Positions 26,151 to 38,500 of a DNA stretch of 64,000 nucleotides are shown in pieces. The stretch is from assembly GCA_947687605.1 (NCBI GenBank), contig CANTUT010001467.1:242001-306000 (forward strand). Direction: 5' to 3'. Under the pieces are notes generated by a model that saw only the letters and a list, made by a program, of their open reading frames with translations, was not told the origin of the DNA and did not search any database. Made by a program: the position numbers and the translations under genes. The stretch's first letter is position 1, and every line of letters starts with the position of its first letter. The DNA comes from Reutealis trisperma (lineage: Eukaryota > Streptophyta > Magnoliopsida > Malpighiales > Euphorbiaceae).

Positions 26151-27163
26151 GTATTTGGCCTACATTGGGATTTTAATCCTAATGTCTATAATTTTTATAT
26201 GATATATTTTAACGATCATTGACATGTGTACATGAACAATAAATGATTTAATTGAATGTTGGTTGAAGGGATAACTCTAAACAAAGCCTAGAGACAATTT
26301 GGCCTACATAGGGTTTACTAACCCTATTACTATGTTGTGGTTAATATGTGTATATGATTAAGTGAAAAGTGAAATAAGTCTTATGATGTGTTAATAGTGA
26401 ATTAATGATCTTAAATTGACTATGAGATGGATGGTATGATTTGTTCAAAAGAGATAAGCATGACTCTTCAAGATTACTTATTAAGTTGATATATATGAAA
26501 ATTATTAAGTGTACTAAGTTGAATGTTAAATGGAATTGATATTAAGATAATGATATATTGTGTCTGACTTTAGAAAAGTCATAGTATGAGTTATAGTGTG
26601 ATTTCATGTGAGCCTAAGAAGGCTAAGAGTATAAGACTTGAAAATATGTTATATGCAAGTGATGAGTGCACTTCTAAGTACAACTCCAAGTTTATGTGAA
26701 TGTTATATGTGCATGGAGTAGTTATGAGATAGGATAGCATGATGTCAAGCAAATGCTAAGTATTGAATTATAATGTTATGTTAGAGCTTGAGGAGTATTA
26801 GAAGTTCAAAGGGCTACAAGTACTAGAAGCAAAGGAACCACAAGGTGAGTAAACATTATGTTCATGTTATAGGTATAAGTTATCATGATATGTGAACCTT
26901 TGAGATTCTTGAAACCCAAGTTACTTATATCTTAAATTATCATTATATGAATTCTTTATTGAGCTTGGGTTGCTAGAGGACAATTGGTCTGATACTATTG
27001 TTGATCATTTAGTGACAAGAAAGAACCTTTGTGAACGTTGCCTTACCTTACATTCTTTTTGAAATCACACTATTGTTTATCTTTTGTTCAATAAGCTAAA
27101 CTTCTATTGCTACCATTTTACATGTGATTTTATTCTTCAATGTTATTATCACCACTCCTTTAT

Positions 27164-27203
27164 GTTACGAGTGGACAAGGTAGCAGCCTTCACTATATAT
27201 TAT
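27164..27203 (+). repeat. One 40-bp minisatellite unit of D, left of E
   Basis: Same unit as the array at 30432-30670. It shows that E inserted inside a pre-existing array. Confidence 0.85.
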
Positions 27204-30200
27204 TATAACAACCTATACCTACTCTAGAAGTTTTCATGACAATTTGCTTGACATAGAACTATTAAGCCTAAGTGTGTACTTTTATGGGAAATTATATGCT
27301 ATATGATTGATGAGTATGTGACATGTTAAATTAATTTTAATATGTATAATATGAGTTATTATTGTGAAATAAATGATTTATATGAAGTGCATTAGCATAA
27401 AATAATTTATTTTAAATAAAATGAATTTTCTTGCATAAAGGCAATTTTTAAGCATAAAATAATTTTTATGAGTATTTTAAAATAATTTTTAAATAAATAT
27501 TTTGGGGAAAATTTTACAAAAAATAATATAAAAATAATTATTTTAATTACCTATAATCAACCTCTAAATTAAATAAAAAGCCCAAATACCTAAAAGCCAA
27601 CTACACTAAAATCCTCCTAACTTAGCTCAATAAGGGTAATCTTAGAAATTACCCAAAACCCTACATATAAATTCAACAAAAACTTGGCTAGCCCTAGAAT
27701 TCCAGCAGCCACACTCAATTATTTCAATATTTTGATAGAAAAATTCTCCCAAAATAATTCTCTCTACCAAAATTCTCAAAACACCTTCAACTTTGCGATT
27801 TCTTAACCGTATTCGTAAGTTTATCGCTCTTTTCAATTAATTATTTGATTTCTATAAAACTAACCATGGAAAAATTATTTGAAATTGAGTATTTACTGAT
27901 TTTTATTTATTAAATTTGGCCTAGGTGATTTCTTGAAAGAAAAATCTATTTTTCTACTGAAAACACTAACATCTCTACATGATTTCTCCAAAGGAGAATC
28001 CTACAACTCAAAATTGAAAATTTTCATGCATAAACATCACAAGGGGGGTGATTTTTGTATGATTATGTTCTAAATGGATTTTTGATGTTTTTAGATGAAA
28101 AATATCGAATCAAATCATATTTTTACATATGACTGTAATGATCGGAAAACATCAGAAAGCCATAAAACTTATGATTTTCACTTTGAACCCTAAATTTGGA
28201 ATATTGTTGCATAGTAAATATCTATGGCTGCAAATTTATGTATATTCATATCCTAAACTAATATTTGTTGTGATTGAATGAAAAATAATGGTTTAAAACA
28301 CATGTTTACATATTACTGTAATGATCAAAAAGTACCAAAAACAAGAAAGGTTTATGGTTTACACCCTAATACCTAAAGTTATAAAATTTTCATGCACATG
28401 GATTTATATACATGTCAATTTCTATATGTTATGTTTTAGAATGATTTTTGTTTTGATTACATGAAAAATATTGGTTCAAACCATGTTCTACATATTACTG
28501 TAATAGACGGAAAGTGCACAAAGTAAGAAAATTCAAGTTTTCTCCTTGCTGATGTGTTCAGCCTACATTGGGATTTTTATCCCAATGTCTATAAATTTTA
28601 TTGATGTATTTTATTGATTATTGACATGTATGTATGAATAATAAATGGTTAAGTTGCACATTGGTTAAAGGAATGACTCTATATAAGGCTAGAGGCAATT
28701 TGGTATACTTAAGGTATCTTAGCCTTATGTTGTGATTAATATGTGAATGTGATTGGATAATATGGAAGTAGGCTACATGATGACTTGATAATAAATTAAT
28801 GATCTTGAATTGATGAACAGATTGATTGAATGAATTGGTCATAAGAGATAAGCATGACACTTGAAAGGTTATTTGTTAAGATGACATATATGGAAGTGTT
28901 AAGTGTACTAAGATGATTGATAAAGTGAATTGATATTGAGATAATGATATTGTGTTGGCCTTAGAAAGGTATTGATATGAATTATAATGAGTTTTCATAT
29001 AGGCCTATAAAGGCTAAGTGTACAAGACTTTTAAAGTCAATATGTTATGTGCAAGTGATGAAATGCACTTATACGTGCAACTCTAAGTGTATGTGAATGT
29101 TTTATGTGCATGAGGTAGTTATGGGATAGGATAGCATCGTGATTAAAAATATAATAAGTATAAAATTAAATATTATGCTAGAGCTTGAGGAGTATTAGAG
29201 GTTTAAAAGGGCTATGTGTACTAGGAGCGAAGGAACCACAAGGTGAGTAAACACTATGTTCATGTTACAAGTGTGAGTAAACATTATAATATTGTTACAA
29301 GTACAAGCTATCATGATATGTGTACCTTTGACATTCCTAAAACCCAAGCTCTTTCTATTCTAAAATGAAACTCTATGATTTTTTTGTTAAGCTTGGGTTG
29401 CCAAAGGACAGTTGGTCTAAAACCATTTTTTTTATTATCTAATGATAATACCTTTATGATTATTGCCCTAACTTATATTCTTTCTGGAACTACACTATCA
29501 TTGTATCTTTTTTTCAAAAGTTAAATTGCTACTATTATTGTGATATATGTTACTGTTGCTTTAAATGTTATTATTATATGTGATTACCATTATCTTTGGT
29601 CATGGTACCTTAACCCTTATGCATAAGTCCTCATGCCGATGTAGGAAATTATTAGAACTTACGCATATGGTCTTAACTTGATGGATAGGGGTAGTGTATC
29701 CACCTCAGCTAAAAGGTGTGGTTCTAGCCGTAGGGCCTAATAAGCTTTCATGCCTTTCTATGTGATATAAGTTGGAATTTAGTTTTATGCCACCTCTCCT
29801 CTATGTGTTCGAGTGATTAAGGCAACAACCTTCACCCTCTATGTGTTATAAGTGTGATTTTTGCAAACTTATTAAATTAAAAACCTTGCTAAATTGCAAC
29901 TTGATTCATGAATTGTAAATCATGAACTATATGGATAAGCTATGAGTTTCCTTTTTAAAGGAATATATGTTAAATTATGTGCTATATTGTTTACTCATTG
30001 ATATAATCTATCTTACTCCTTTTTTCCTTGTGTGGTTTTAGGTGAGCAATATAAGGAGGCAAGGTGATAACTCAAGCATTCTTTTTCGCTTGGGGGAACT
30101 CCTTGTCCAAGTCTTTCATAATACTATGCCATGAATGGTTGTCGTTAGATGCTCCAGGAATATTTATTTTTTATGTTTATTTTGAGATGTTATTTATTAA

Positions 30201-30431
30201 GGTTTCGGGTGGATTATGAATATTATTTCCTTATGCATTATATGTGAAGTGTCTAATTATTGTCTTCTGCAACTAAAGGTTTTCATATAATATTTTAAAT
30301 GAGTTATTGTATACCGTTTGGTATGACCCTAGGCATAACTTGTATATGTGTAAGTGGGTTCTACGAGCATGGGTGACCATATGCCTCCCTATGTTCTAGG
30401 ACCATCATATCTCTAAAGTTAGGATATGACA
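27204..30431 (+). mobile_element. Element E: solo LTR (Gypsy) inside D
   Basis: Starts TATAACAACC (decayed TGTAACAACC) and ends GATATGACA, flanked by perfect ATTAT (27199-27203 and 30432-30436). It is 3.2 kb with no internal coding region. D's 40-bp minisatellite resumes in phase on the other side. The small - strand ORFs at 27642-27836 and 28618-28860 are chance. Confidence 0.92.
27960..28560 (+). repeat. 182-bp LTR-internal tandem repeat, three units (element E)
   Basis: Cores at 28129, 28312 and 28494 give spacings of 183 and 182. All three keep ACTGTAAT, although the flanking unit sequence has drifted. Confidence 0.87.
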
Positions 30432-30670
30432 ATTATGTTACAAGTGAACAAGGTAGCAGCCTTCACTCTATATTATGTTACGAGTGGACAAGGTAACAGT
30501 CTTCACTCTATATTATGTTACGAGTGGACAAGGTAACAGTCTTCACTCTATATTATGTTACGAGTGGACAAGGCAGCAACCTTCACTCTATATTATGTTA
30601 CGAGTGGACAAGGAAGCAGCCTTCACTCAATATTATGTTATAAGTGCAAAAGGCAGTAGCCTTCACTCTA
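30432..30670 (+). repeat. 40-bp tandem minisatellite (six units) in element D LTR
   Basis: Units begin ATTATGTTA at 30432, 30472, 30512, 30552, 30592 and 30632. Each contains GAGTGGACAAGG and CTTCACTC. The 69-codon ORF across it is a by-product of the repeat. Confidence 0.97.
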
Positions 30671-31394
30671 TGTGTTATGAGTAATAAGTGTGATTTATGT
30701 GAATCTTATTAAATTGCAAATAATAAACCATGAACTATGAATCATGAATTACGAATCATGGCCTATGAGTTATGTGCTATGAGCCCTTTTTAAGGGATAT
30801 GTGTTACTGTATAAGCTATATTATTTACTCATTGAAATTGTCAAATCCCATTTTCAGAGACATGACGAACCTAGAACATGGGGAGCCATAAGGTCACCCA
30901 TGCCCATAGAACTCACTTATACTTATACAAATGCTGCCTAGGATCATACTAAAACCTCTTACATTAACTTAAATAAACCCTGTTTTTTTAGAAAAAAACT
31001 TAAGTTGCGGAAGCTAAAAATATACTTTAATACAATCAATAACAAAATAATAATATGATTTCAAATAATGTCACCAGCATGATATTCTAAAATAAAATTC
31101 CCATAGTAAGTCCTGGAGCATCTAAGTACTCAATATAGTATGGAATTATTATATCTTTGACAAAGAAATTTCCTAAGCGGAGTAGGTAGCTTGAGCAATC
31201 ACCTTGCCTTCTCATAATGCACATGTAGAACCACACAAGGAAGAAAGGGTGAGATAAATGATCTCAATGAGTGAACAATAGGGTTTACACAATAACACAT
31301 ATCCCTAAGAAAGGGCTCATAGCTCATAACTTATAATTTATGATTCATAGTTTGCAATTTAGAGAGGTTCGCAAAAAATCACACTTATTACTTA

Positions 31395-31705
31395 TGAGTG
31401 AAGACTTTTGCTCAATTCACTCTTGAGTGAAGACAGTACTCAATTCACTCGAATTTACATTAGTGAGTGAAGACTCTTACTCAATTCACTCGTAAGTGAA
31501 GGTACTACTCAATTCACGTAAATTTACATAAGTGAGTGAAGACTCTTGCTCAGTCCACTTGTGAGTGAAGACACTACTCAATTCACTCGAATTTACATAA
31601 GTGAGTGAAGACTCTTGCTCAATTCACTCATGAGTGAAGACACTGCTCAATTCACTCAAATTTACTTAAGTGAATGAAGACTCTTGCTCAGTTCACTCAT
31701 ATTTG
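31395..31705 (-). repeat. 69-bp tandem minisatellite (~4.5 units) in element F LTR
   Basis: GAGTGAAGAC recurs at 31395, 31465, 31534 and 31603, and as GAATGAAGAC at 31672, so the period is 69-70. Each unit holds two GAGTGAAGAC/CAATTCACTC pairs. It lies at the LTR position where D carries its 40-bp array, and shares the GAGTGAAGAC and CCACT words with it. Confidence 0.95.
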
Positions 31706-32113
31706 TTGTAATCACTAATAACAATAGCACTTAAGAAAGCAATAACATATATCATAATAGCAATACCAGTTTAGCTTATTAAACAAAAGACAAAATACAG
31801 TGTGGTTCCATAAAGAAAGTAAGGTAAGGGAACAAATCACAAAGGTATTTTATTGTCATTGAATAATCAAAATAGATTTGGACCAAATGTCCTTTGGCAA
31901 CCTAAGCTTATATAGAAATCATTAAAATAGAAAAGAACTTAGGTTTCAAGATATCAAAGGTTCACAAAACATGATAGCTTGCACTTGTAACTTGAACATA
32001 ATGTTTACTCACACTTGTAGCATAAACATAGTGTTTACTCACCTTATGGTTCCTTCGCTCCTAGTACATGTAGCCCTTTCGAACCTCTTAAAATCCTCAA
32101 GCTCTAACATAAT

Positions 32114-35100
32114 TGTCACATCCCAACCTTAGAGATATGACAGTCCTAGGACATTAGGAGACATAAGGTCACCCACGCCCGTAGAACCCATTTACTCATA
32201 AACAAATCATGCCTAGGATCTTACCAAACCTCTTACAATAACTCATTTTAAACATTTAGATGAATATCTTTAATTGGGGAAGTCTATAATTAAACATTAC
32301 ACATAAAAATTCATAAGGAAAATAATATATCTCAAATGAGTATCAATCAATATTCCCAGAGCATCTAATGAAAAGACTTCATAAAATAGTATTATTGATA
32401 ACTTGGACAAGGAATCTCCCAAGCGAAGTAGAATGCTTGAGCCATCACATTACCTCCTCACATTTGCTCACTTGAAACCACATAAGGAAAAAGGGTGAGA
32501 TAGATGATCTCAATGAGTAAACGATAAGGCACATACATATCACATATTCCTTTGAAAAGGAAACACATAGTTTATACACATAGTTTATGATTTATAATTC
32601 ATCAATCAAGTTGCAATTTAGCAAGGGTTCAATTTGGCAAGTTTGTAGAAATCACACTTATAACTTATAAAGAGTGAAGGCTATTGCTCTATCACTCCAA
32701 CTTATAAAAGGAGAGGTGGCCTTATACCAAATTCCAACTCCTATTGCTTATAAGGCATGAAGCTAATCGAGCTCCACGGCTAGAACTGCCCCTTTTAGCT
32801 AAGGTGGATACACTACCCCCATCCATCAGGTTAAGACCATGTGCACAAGTTCTGATGATTACCCGCATCGGCACGATGATTCTGCATAAAGGGTTAAAGG
32901 TACCATAGCTAGAGCTAATGGTAATCACAATTAACAAGATCACATAAGGCAACAATAATATGTATCTTAATAACATTAGTGGCTAAACTTTTGAACAAAA
33001 GATACAATAATAGTGTAGTTCCAAAAAGAATATAAGTTAGGGTGTTCATCAGAAGAAGTTCTCATTGGATAAACAAACTAGTTTTGGCCCAAATGTCCTT
33101 TGGCAACCCAAGCTTGCCAAAGAAAACATATAATAATATTTAGAATAGAAAGGACTTGGGTTTCAAAGATCATAAAGGCTTACATAACATGATATCACAT
33201 ATTTACAACATAACAAAATGTTACTTGCACTTGTAACATGTACATAGTGTTTACTCACACTTGAAGAATGAATACGATGCTTACTCACCTTAGGGTCCCT
33301 TTGCTCCTAGTAAACGTAGTCCCTTTTCCCTTCTAAAGCTCCTCAAACTCTAACATAATATTTGATTTAATACTTAGTATTTATTTACTCATGAAGCTCC
33401 TATCCCATAACTACCTATGCACATATAGCATACATATAAACTTAGAGTCCACCTAAAGGTGTACTTGTCACTTGCACATAATACATTAACTTTAAAAGTC
33501 TTGCATACTTAGGCCTTATAGGCTCACTTTAAAATACATTGCAATTAGATTAACACATTTCTAAGGTCATCACAATATTATTACTTCAATATCAATTTAC
33601 TTTAACAATCATCTTAATACACTTTATCCTACCATACATGTCAACTTAACAATTAACTTTTCAAGTGTCATGCTTAACTCTTATGGTCCTTTTTATTCAA
33701 TTGTCACTTTATCAACTCAAAACCATGTATTTATTATCAAGTCATCATAACATCTAGTTCCATAGTTCCCAATCATATTTGTATTCTAATCATAATATAA
33801 GGTTAAGATACCTTCAGTATACCAAAATGCATTTAAGCTTATCTAGGATCATTCCTTCAACTAACATGCAATTTTATCATTTATTATACATACATACATG
33901 TCAATAATCATCAAACACATCACATAAAAATTATAAACATTGGGACAAAAATATTAAGGTAGGCCGAAAGCATCACCAAGGTAAAAACCAAATTCTTTTT
34001 CTTTTCTCACTTTCTGTCTATTTCATAAATATGTAAAAAGATGGTTTAAACCAAGATTTTTCATGTAAACACAACAAAAATCATCTTAGAATTTTAATCC
34101 ATATGAATTAGCCACACTTGGTGTTATTTTTACATAAAAATTCAACTTTTGAATTATTAGAGCACAAAACCATGAGTTTTCTTATTTTCGATATTTTTCG
34201 GTCATTTCAGAAATATGTAAACAGGTTGTTTAAACTATTATTTTTCATTCAATCATAGAAAATAATAGTTTAGAACACATCCATACATGATTCAGCAACC
34301 ACAAATAGTATTAGTACAAAAAAAATTCCAAGTTTAAAGGCTTAGGTGAAAAATCATGAGTTTTCGCGTTTTTCGCGCTTTTCGTTCATTACAGCAATAA
34401 ACAGACACATGATTGAAATCATTATTTTTCATCTAAACAAAACAAATATCATATTAGAGTACTTCCTCACACAAATCAGTAGCAATATATCAATTTAGTA
34501 AGAGAATTTTCCAACTTCTAAGTTCTAACACAAAAACCTTTAACTCTATTGTTTTTTGAAACTTTCTGGTCATTGCAGAAATATGTAGAAATATTATTTA
34601 ATCTAATATTTTTCATCAAAATAGATTAAAAATTATTTTAGAGAACAACAATACATAAATTGCCCCCCTAGTGATGTTTATGCATAAAAATTGTGATTTG
34701 AAGTTATAAAATTCACCTTTAGAGAAATTTCGCGGAAAGAATTGTGTTTTTAGTAGAAAATAGATTTTCTCTCCCAAAAACTCACCCAAACAGAATTAAA
34801 TCTATAAAAATCAATAATCAACTAGTTCAAAATAATTTTCCCATAATTTATTTTATAGAAATCAGTTTAGAAATTGAAAGAGAAGAAAAACTTATGATTA
34901 CGGTCAAGGAATTGCGAAACGAAAAGGTGTTTTCTTAATTTCAGTAGAAAGGAATATTTTGAGAGAATTTTTCTGCAAAGATAGAGAAAATTAAGGTGAT
35001 GGCTGCTAGAACTCTATTTTAGCTGAAATTTAGAATATATAATAGGGTTTGGGTGAAATTTCCACTAATACCCTTAATGAACTAGGGTAAGAGGATTTTA

Positions 35101-35507
35101 GTGTAGTGGGCTTTTGGGTATTTGGGCTTTTTATTTAAATTTTGGGCTGATTATAATTAAAAATTGAAAAGAATATTTTTCTTTTTATTTCGTTAATATT
35201 TCCCCCAAAAATATTTATTTTAAAAATTATTTTAAAATACTCATAAAATCATTTTATACTTAAAAATTGTCTTTATGCGTGAAAATTCATTTTATTTAAA
35301 ATAAATTCCTTTATGCAAATGCACTTCATGTAAATCATTTATTTCATAATAGAAACTCATATTATGCATATTAAAATTAATTTTATATGCCACATGCTCA
35401 TCAATCACTTAGATCACTAATTTTCACAAAAGCACACACTTAACCTTAGTAGTTCTAAATCAAGCAATTTATCACGAAAATTCCTAGTGTGGATGTGGGT
35501 TGTTACA
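32114..35507 (-). repeat. Element G 3' LTR (left on + strand)
   Basis: 3.39 kb, matching 41151-44509. Includes four units of the ~184-bp internal repeat (34000-34740). ORFs at 32722-32976 (-) and 34744-34938 (+) recur in the partner LTR only because LTRs are copies. Confidence 0.95.
34000..34740 (-). repeat. 184-bp LTR-internal tandem repeat, four units (element G 3' LTR)
   Basis: Core positions at 34020, 34204, 34388 and 34572, each 184 apart. On the minus strand each reads close to ATTACTGTAAT followed by GA(A/C)CGAAAA. Confidence 0.87.
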
Positions 35508-35532
35508 TTCTCCCCCCCTCCCCCCCTCTTAA
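35508..35532 (-). promoter_or_regulatory. Polypurine tract of element G
   Basis: On the minus strand, a run of A and G (AAGAGGGGGG, then AGGGGGGGAGAA) lies directly before the 3' LTR. Confidence 0.9.
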
Positions 35533-35574
35533 AATAAATTCACCCTCAAATTTAAATCCTTACCTAGTTGCATC

Positions 35575-37208
35575 TTGAAAAGCTAAGGGTGCTTCTGTCG
35601 CATCTTTTCCTCTGCTTCCCAAGTGCACTCATTTATCCCATAATTTCGCCACTGAACCTTAATCATGGGTATCTCCTTATTTCTTAACTTCTTTACTTAT
35701 TGACCCACTACAACTATTGGTGACTCCTCATAGGATAGTTGTTCATCCAATCTAATGTCTGGAGGTACAAGAACGTGAGATGGATCTGACAAATACTTCC
35801 TTAGCATTTAGATGTGGAACACTGGGTGCACATATGCCAAAGTTAGAGGTAGGGCAAGTCTATAAGACACCTCTCCAACCTTATCTAAGATTTCAAAAGG
35901 ACCAATGAAACGAGGTGGTAATTTCCCTTTCTTTCCAAATCTCATAACTCCTTTCATTGGAGAGACCTTTAAGAACACGTGATCTCCCATGGAAAATTGG
36001 ATTTCTTTTCGCTTAGGGTCCGCATAACTCTTTTGCCAACTGAAAGCCATCTTCAGTCGATCTTGAATTAATGGTACTTTCTCAGTAGTCTCTTTGAGTA
36101 ATTCAGGCATTTCTACATGTTTGTCTCTAGGTTCAATCCAACAAATCGGACAATGACATCTTCTCCCATATAATGCTTCGTATGGCGCCATACCGATGGA
36201 CGAATGATAGCTATTATTGTAGGCAAATTCAATCAAGGGTAAATACTTATCCTAGCTACCGCCAAAGTCCAAGACACATATCCTTAGCATATCCTCGAGT
36301 GTCTGAATTGTTCTTTCAGACTGGCCATCCGTTTGAGGGTGAAACGCCGTACTAAAATCTAGTTATGTTCCTAATGCTTCTTACAACTTCTGCCAGAACC
36401 TTGAGGTGAATTGGGTTCTTCGATCTAAGATGATAGAAATTGGCACTCCATATAGTTTCACGATCTCATCTACATACAACTGCGTATACTGAGCTGCAGA
36501 ATATGTGGTCTTAACTATTAGAAAATGAGCAAACTTTGTCAATCTATCCACTATAACCCATATAGTGTCATGTCCTTTGGAGGTTCTAGGCAAGCCAACA
36601 ACAAAGTCCATAGTGATACATTCCCACTTCCATTCAGGTAGTCAAATCTCTTGTAGCAATCCTGAGGGTCGCTGATGTTCATACTTGACTTGTTGGCAAG
36701 TTAGGTAGGATGTTACAAATTTAGCCACATCTTTCTTCAATCCAGGCCACCAATAGTTAGCTTTCACATCATGGTACATCTTAGAAGTTCCAAGATGAGC
36801 ACAATAAGGTGTCTGATGTGCATCCTTCAATATCCTTTCCTTTAATCCATCCACATTAGGCATGCATACTCTATTCTTGCACTTTAAAATTCCATTGACC
36901 ACTTCAAACTCAGAGTTCTGTCCTTCTCTCATTTCCTCCTTCAACTTCATCATGTGTGGGTCCCTATCTTGTGAATCCCTTATTTCTTCCATTAACTTAG
37001 ACCTTACTTGAAAATGAGCCAATAAAACTCTTGATCCTCTAATCTCCATTTTCAATCCTTGATTAAACAATTCTTTTAGTTCCTTCACAATTGGCCTCTT
37101 TCTCACATCCACATGGGCTAGGCTTCCCATCGACTTTTGACTTAAGGCATCTTCCACTGCATTCGCCTTCCTAGGATGGTAGAGAATCTGATAGTCATAA
37201 TCCTTCAA
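35575..37208 (-). pseudogene. Element G integrase with C-terminal chromodomain-like tail
   Basis: From 37208 downward: Y-H-P-R-K-A-N linker, then the HHCC site (36835-36690) with the first cysteine changed to tyrosine (S-Y-L-T-C-Q-Q). The core has I-T-M-D-F-V-V-G-L-P (about 36620-36590), L-D-R-R-T-Q-F-T-S where I-S-D-R-G is usual (about 36440), and T-D-G-Q-S-E-R (about 36320). Then come Y-N-N-S-Y-H-S-S-I-G-M-A-P-Y-E-A (36225-36170), G-D-H-V-F-L-K-V-S-P-M-K-G (35990-35950), G-P-F-E-I-L (35905) and M-L-R-K-Y. The tail L-R-N-K-E-I with W-R-N-Y lies near 35690-35640. Stops break it into three open pieces. Confidence 0.9.
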
Positions 37209-37224
37209 TAGTTCAATCCCATCT

Positions 37225-37610
37225 CCTTTGTCTCAAGTTGAGGTCTCTTTGGCTCAACATGTACTGAAGACTCTTATGATTCGTGTATATCTCACACTTT
37301 GTCCCATACATGTAATGTCTCCAGATCTTTAGAGCGAACACAACTGTGGCTAATTCCAAATCATGAGTAGGGTAATTCATTTCATGTCTCTTTAGTTGTC
37401 ATGATGCATAGGCGATGACTTTACCATGTTGCATCAAAACACACCCAAGTCCTACTCTCAAAGCATCGCAATAGATAGTGAACCCTCCTTCTCCTTCTAG
37501 TAATGTCAAAACTGGAGCCGATATCAAACACTTCATGAGCTTCTGAAAACTCTTCTCACAGGACTCTTCCCAATTGAACTTAACTTGCTTTCTAGTCAAC
37601 TTGGTCAATG
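37225..37610 (-). pseudogene. Element G RNase H
   Basis: Reads F-T-I-Y-C-D-A-L-R-V-G-L-G-C-V-L (about 37480-37430), then A-Y-A-S, a stop, and Q-L-K-R-H-E-M-N-Y-P-T-H-D-L-E-L-A (37395-37345). The catalytic D and E positions are recognisable. A stop at about 37400 and a frameshift near 37210 separate it from integrase. Confidence 0.87.
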
Positions 37611-38500
37611 GAGCTGCTATCTTAAAAAAGTCCTATATGAATCTACGATAATATCCTGCCATGCCTAAGAAACTTCATACTTCAGAAACTATTGTGGGCC
37701 TTGGCCAATTTGCTATCACTTCAACTTTCTTAGGATTAACTTGAATCTCTTCCTTACTTACTACATGTCCAGGAAAGTTGATAGACTACATCTAAAACTC
37801 ACACTTGGATAACTTAGCATAGAGTTGGTGATCACATAACATTTGAAGTATGAACCTCAGATGTTCTTCATGTTCTTCTTTATTCTTTGAGTAAATTAGG
37901 ATGTCGTCAATGAATACAATAAGAAATTTGTCAAGGAATGACTTGAATACTCGATTCATCAAGTCCATGAAAGCAGGATGTGCATTCGTCAAACCGAATG
38001 GCAAAACTGTGAACTCATAGTGTCCATATCTAGTACGGAAAGCAGTTTTGCAGATATCTTCTCCTCGAATCTTTAGTTGATGATAGCCAGACCTTAAGTC
38101 AATTTTGGAGAAGTGACCAACTTCTTGCAATTGATCAAAAAGATCATCGATCCTTGGCAATGGGTATTTATTCTTCATAGTGACCTTGTTAAGTTGGAGA
38201 TAGTCAATGCACACTCGGAACGAGCCATCTTTCTTCTTCACAAGTAACACTGGAGCACCCCATAGCGAACTGCTTGGTCAAATGAAACCCTTATTAAGTA
38301 CATCATACAATTGCATCTTTAACTCCTTCAGCTCCATTGGTGCCATATGATATGGCGGTATCGATATCGGTTGCGTACTAGGTAGCAGTTCAATGTTGAA
38401 CTCAATCTCACAATCAGGGGGTAATTTGGGTAAATCTTCTGAAAAGACATCCATGAACTCATCCACTACTAGAATATTCTCATCTCGAATGGTAGCTTCC
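37611..38500 (-). pseudogene. Element G reverse transcriptase
   Basis: The N-terminal V-F-S-E-D-L-P segment (38466-38278) is followed by a stop or frameshift. Then 152 open codons (38250-37792) hold V-C-I-D-Y-L-Q-L-N-K, K-Y-P-L-P-R-I-D-D, I-D-L-R-S-G-Y-H-Q, F-G-L-T-N-A, and the intact catalytic F-I-D-D-I-L-I-Y-S at about 37910-37885. The thumb with F-L-G-M-A-G-Y-Y lies at 37680-37640. This is the longest clean RT stretch in the window. Confidence 0.92.

Noticed and set aside
30475..30684. 69-codon repetitive ORF
   Set aside because: It is produced by the 40-bp minisatellite; the unit is not a multiple of 3, so the three frames cycle and no real protein repeat exists.
31395..31705. Possible CRISPR array (regular repeats)
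   Set aside because: The repeats are contiguous 69-bp units without unique spacers, inside a plant LTR, so this is a minisatellite.
32722..32976. 84-codon - strand ORF, partly repeated at 41803-42012
   Set aside because: Located in G's LTRs, without similarity to a known protein. Its repetition only reflects the LTR pair.
34744..34938. ORF on the + strand, also found at 43707-43952
   Set aside because: Both lie antisense in the two LTRs of G, which are copies of each other. Related LTRs (D, E, J) do not keep the frame open.
36173..36355. + strand ORFs at 36173-36355, 38393-38665, 38666-38887 and 40018-40203
   Set aside because: They are shadows of the minus-strand gag-pol frames of G.
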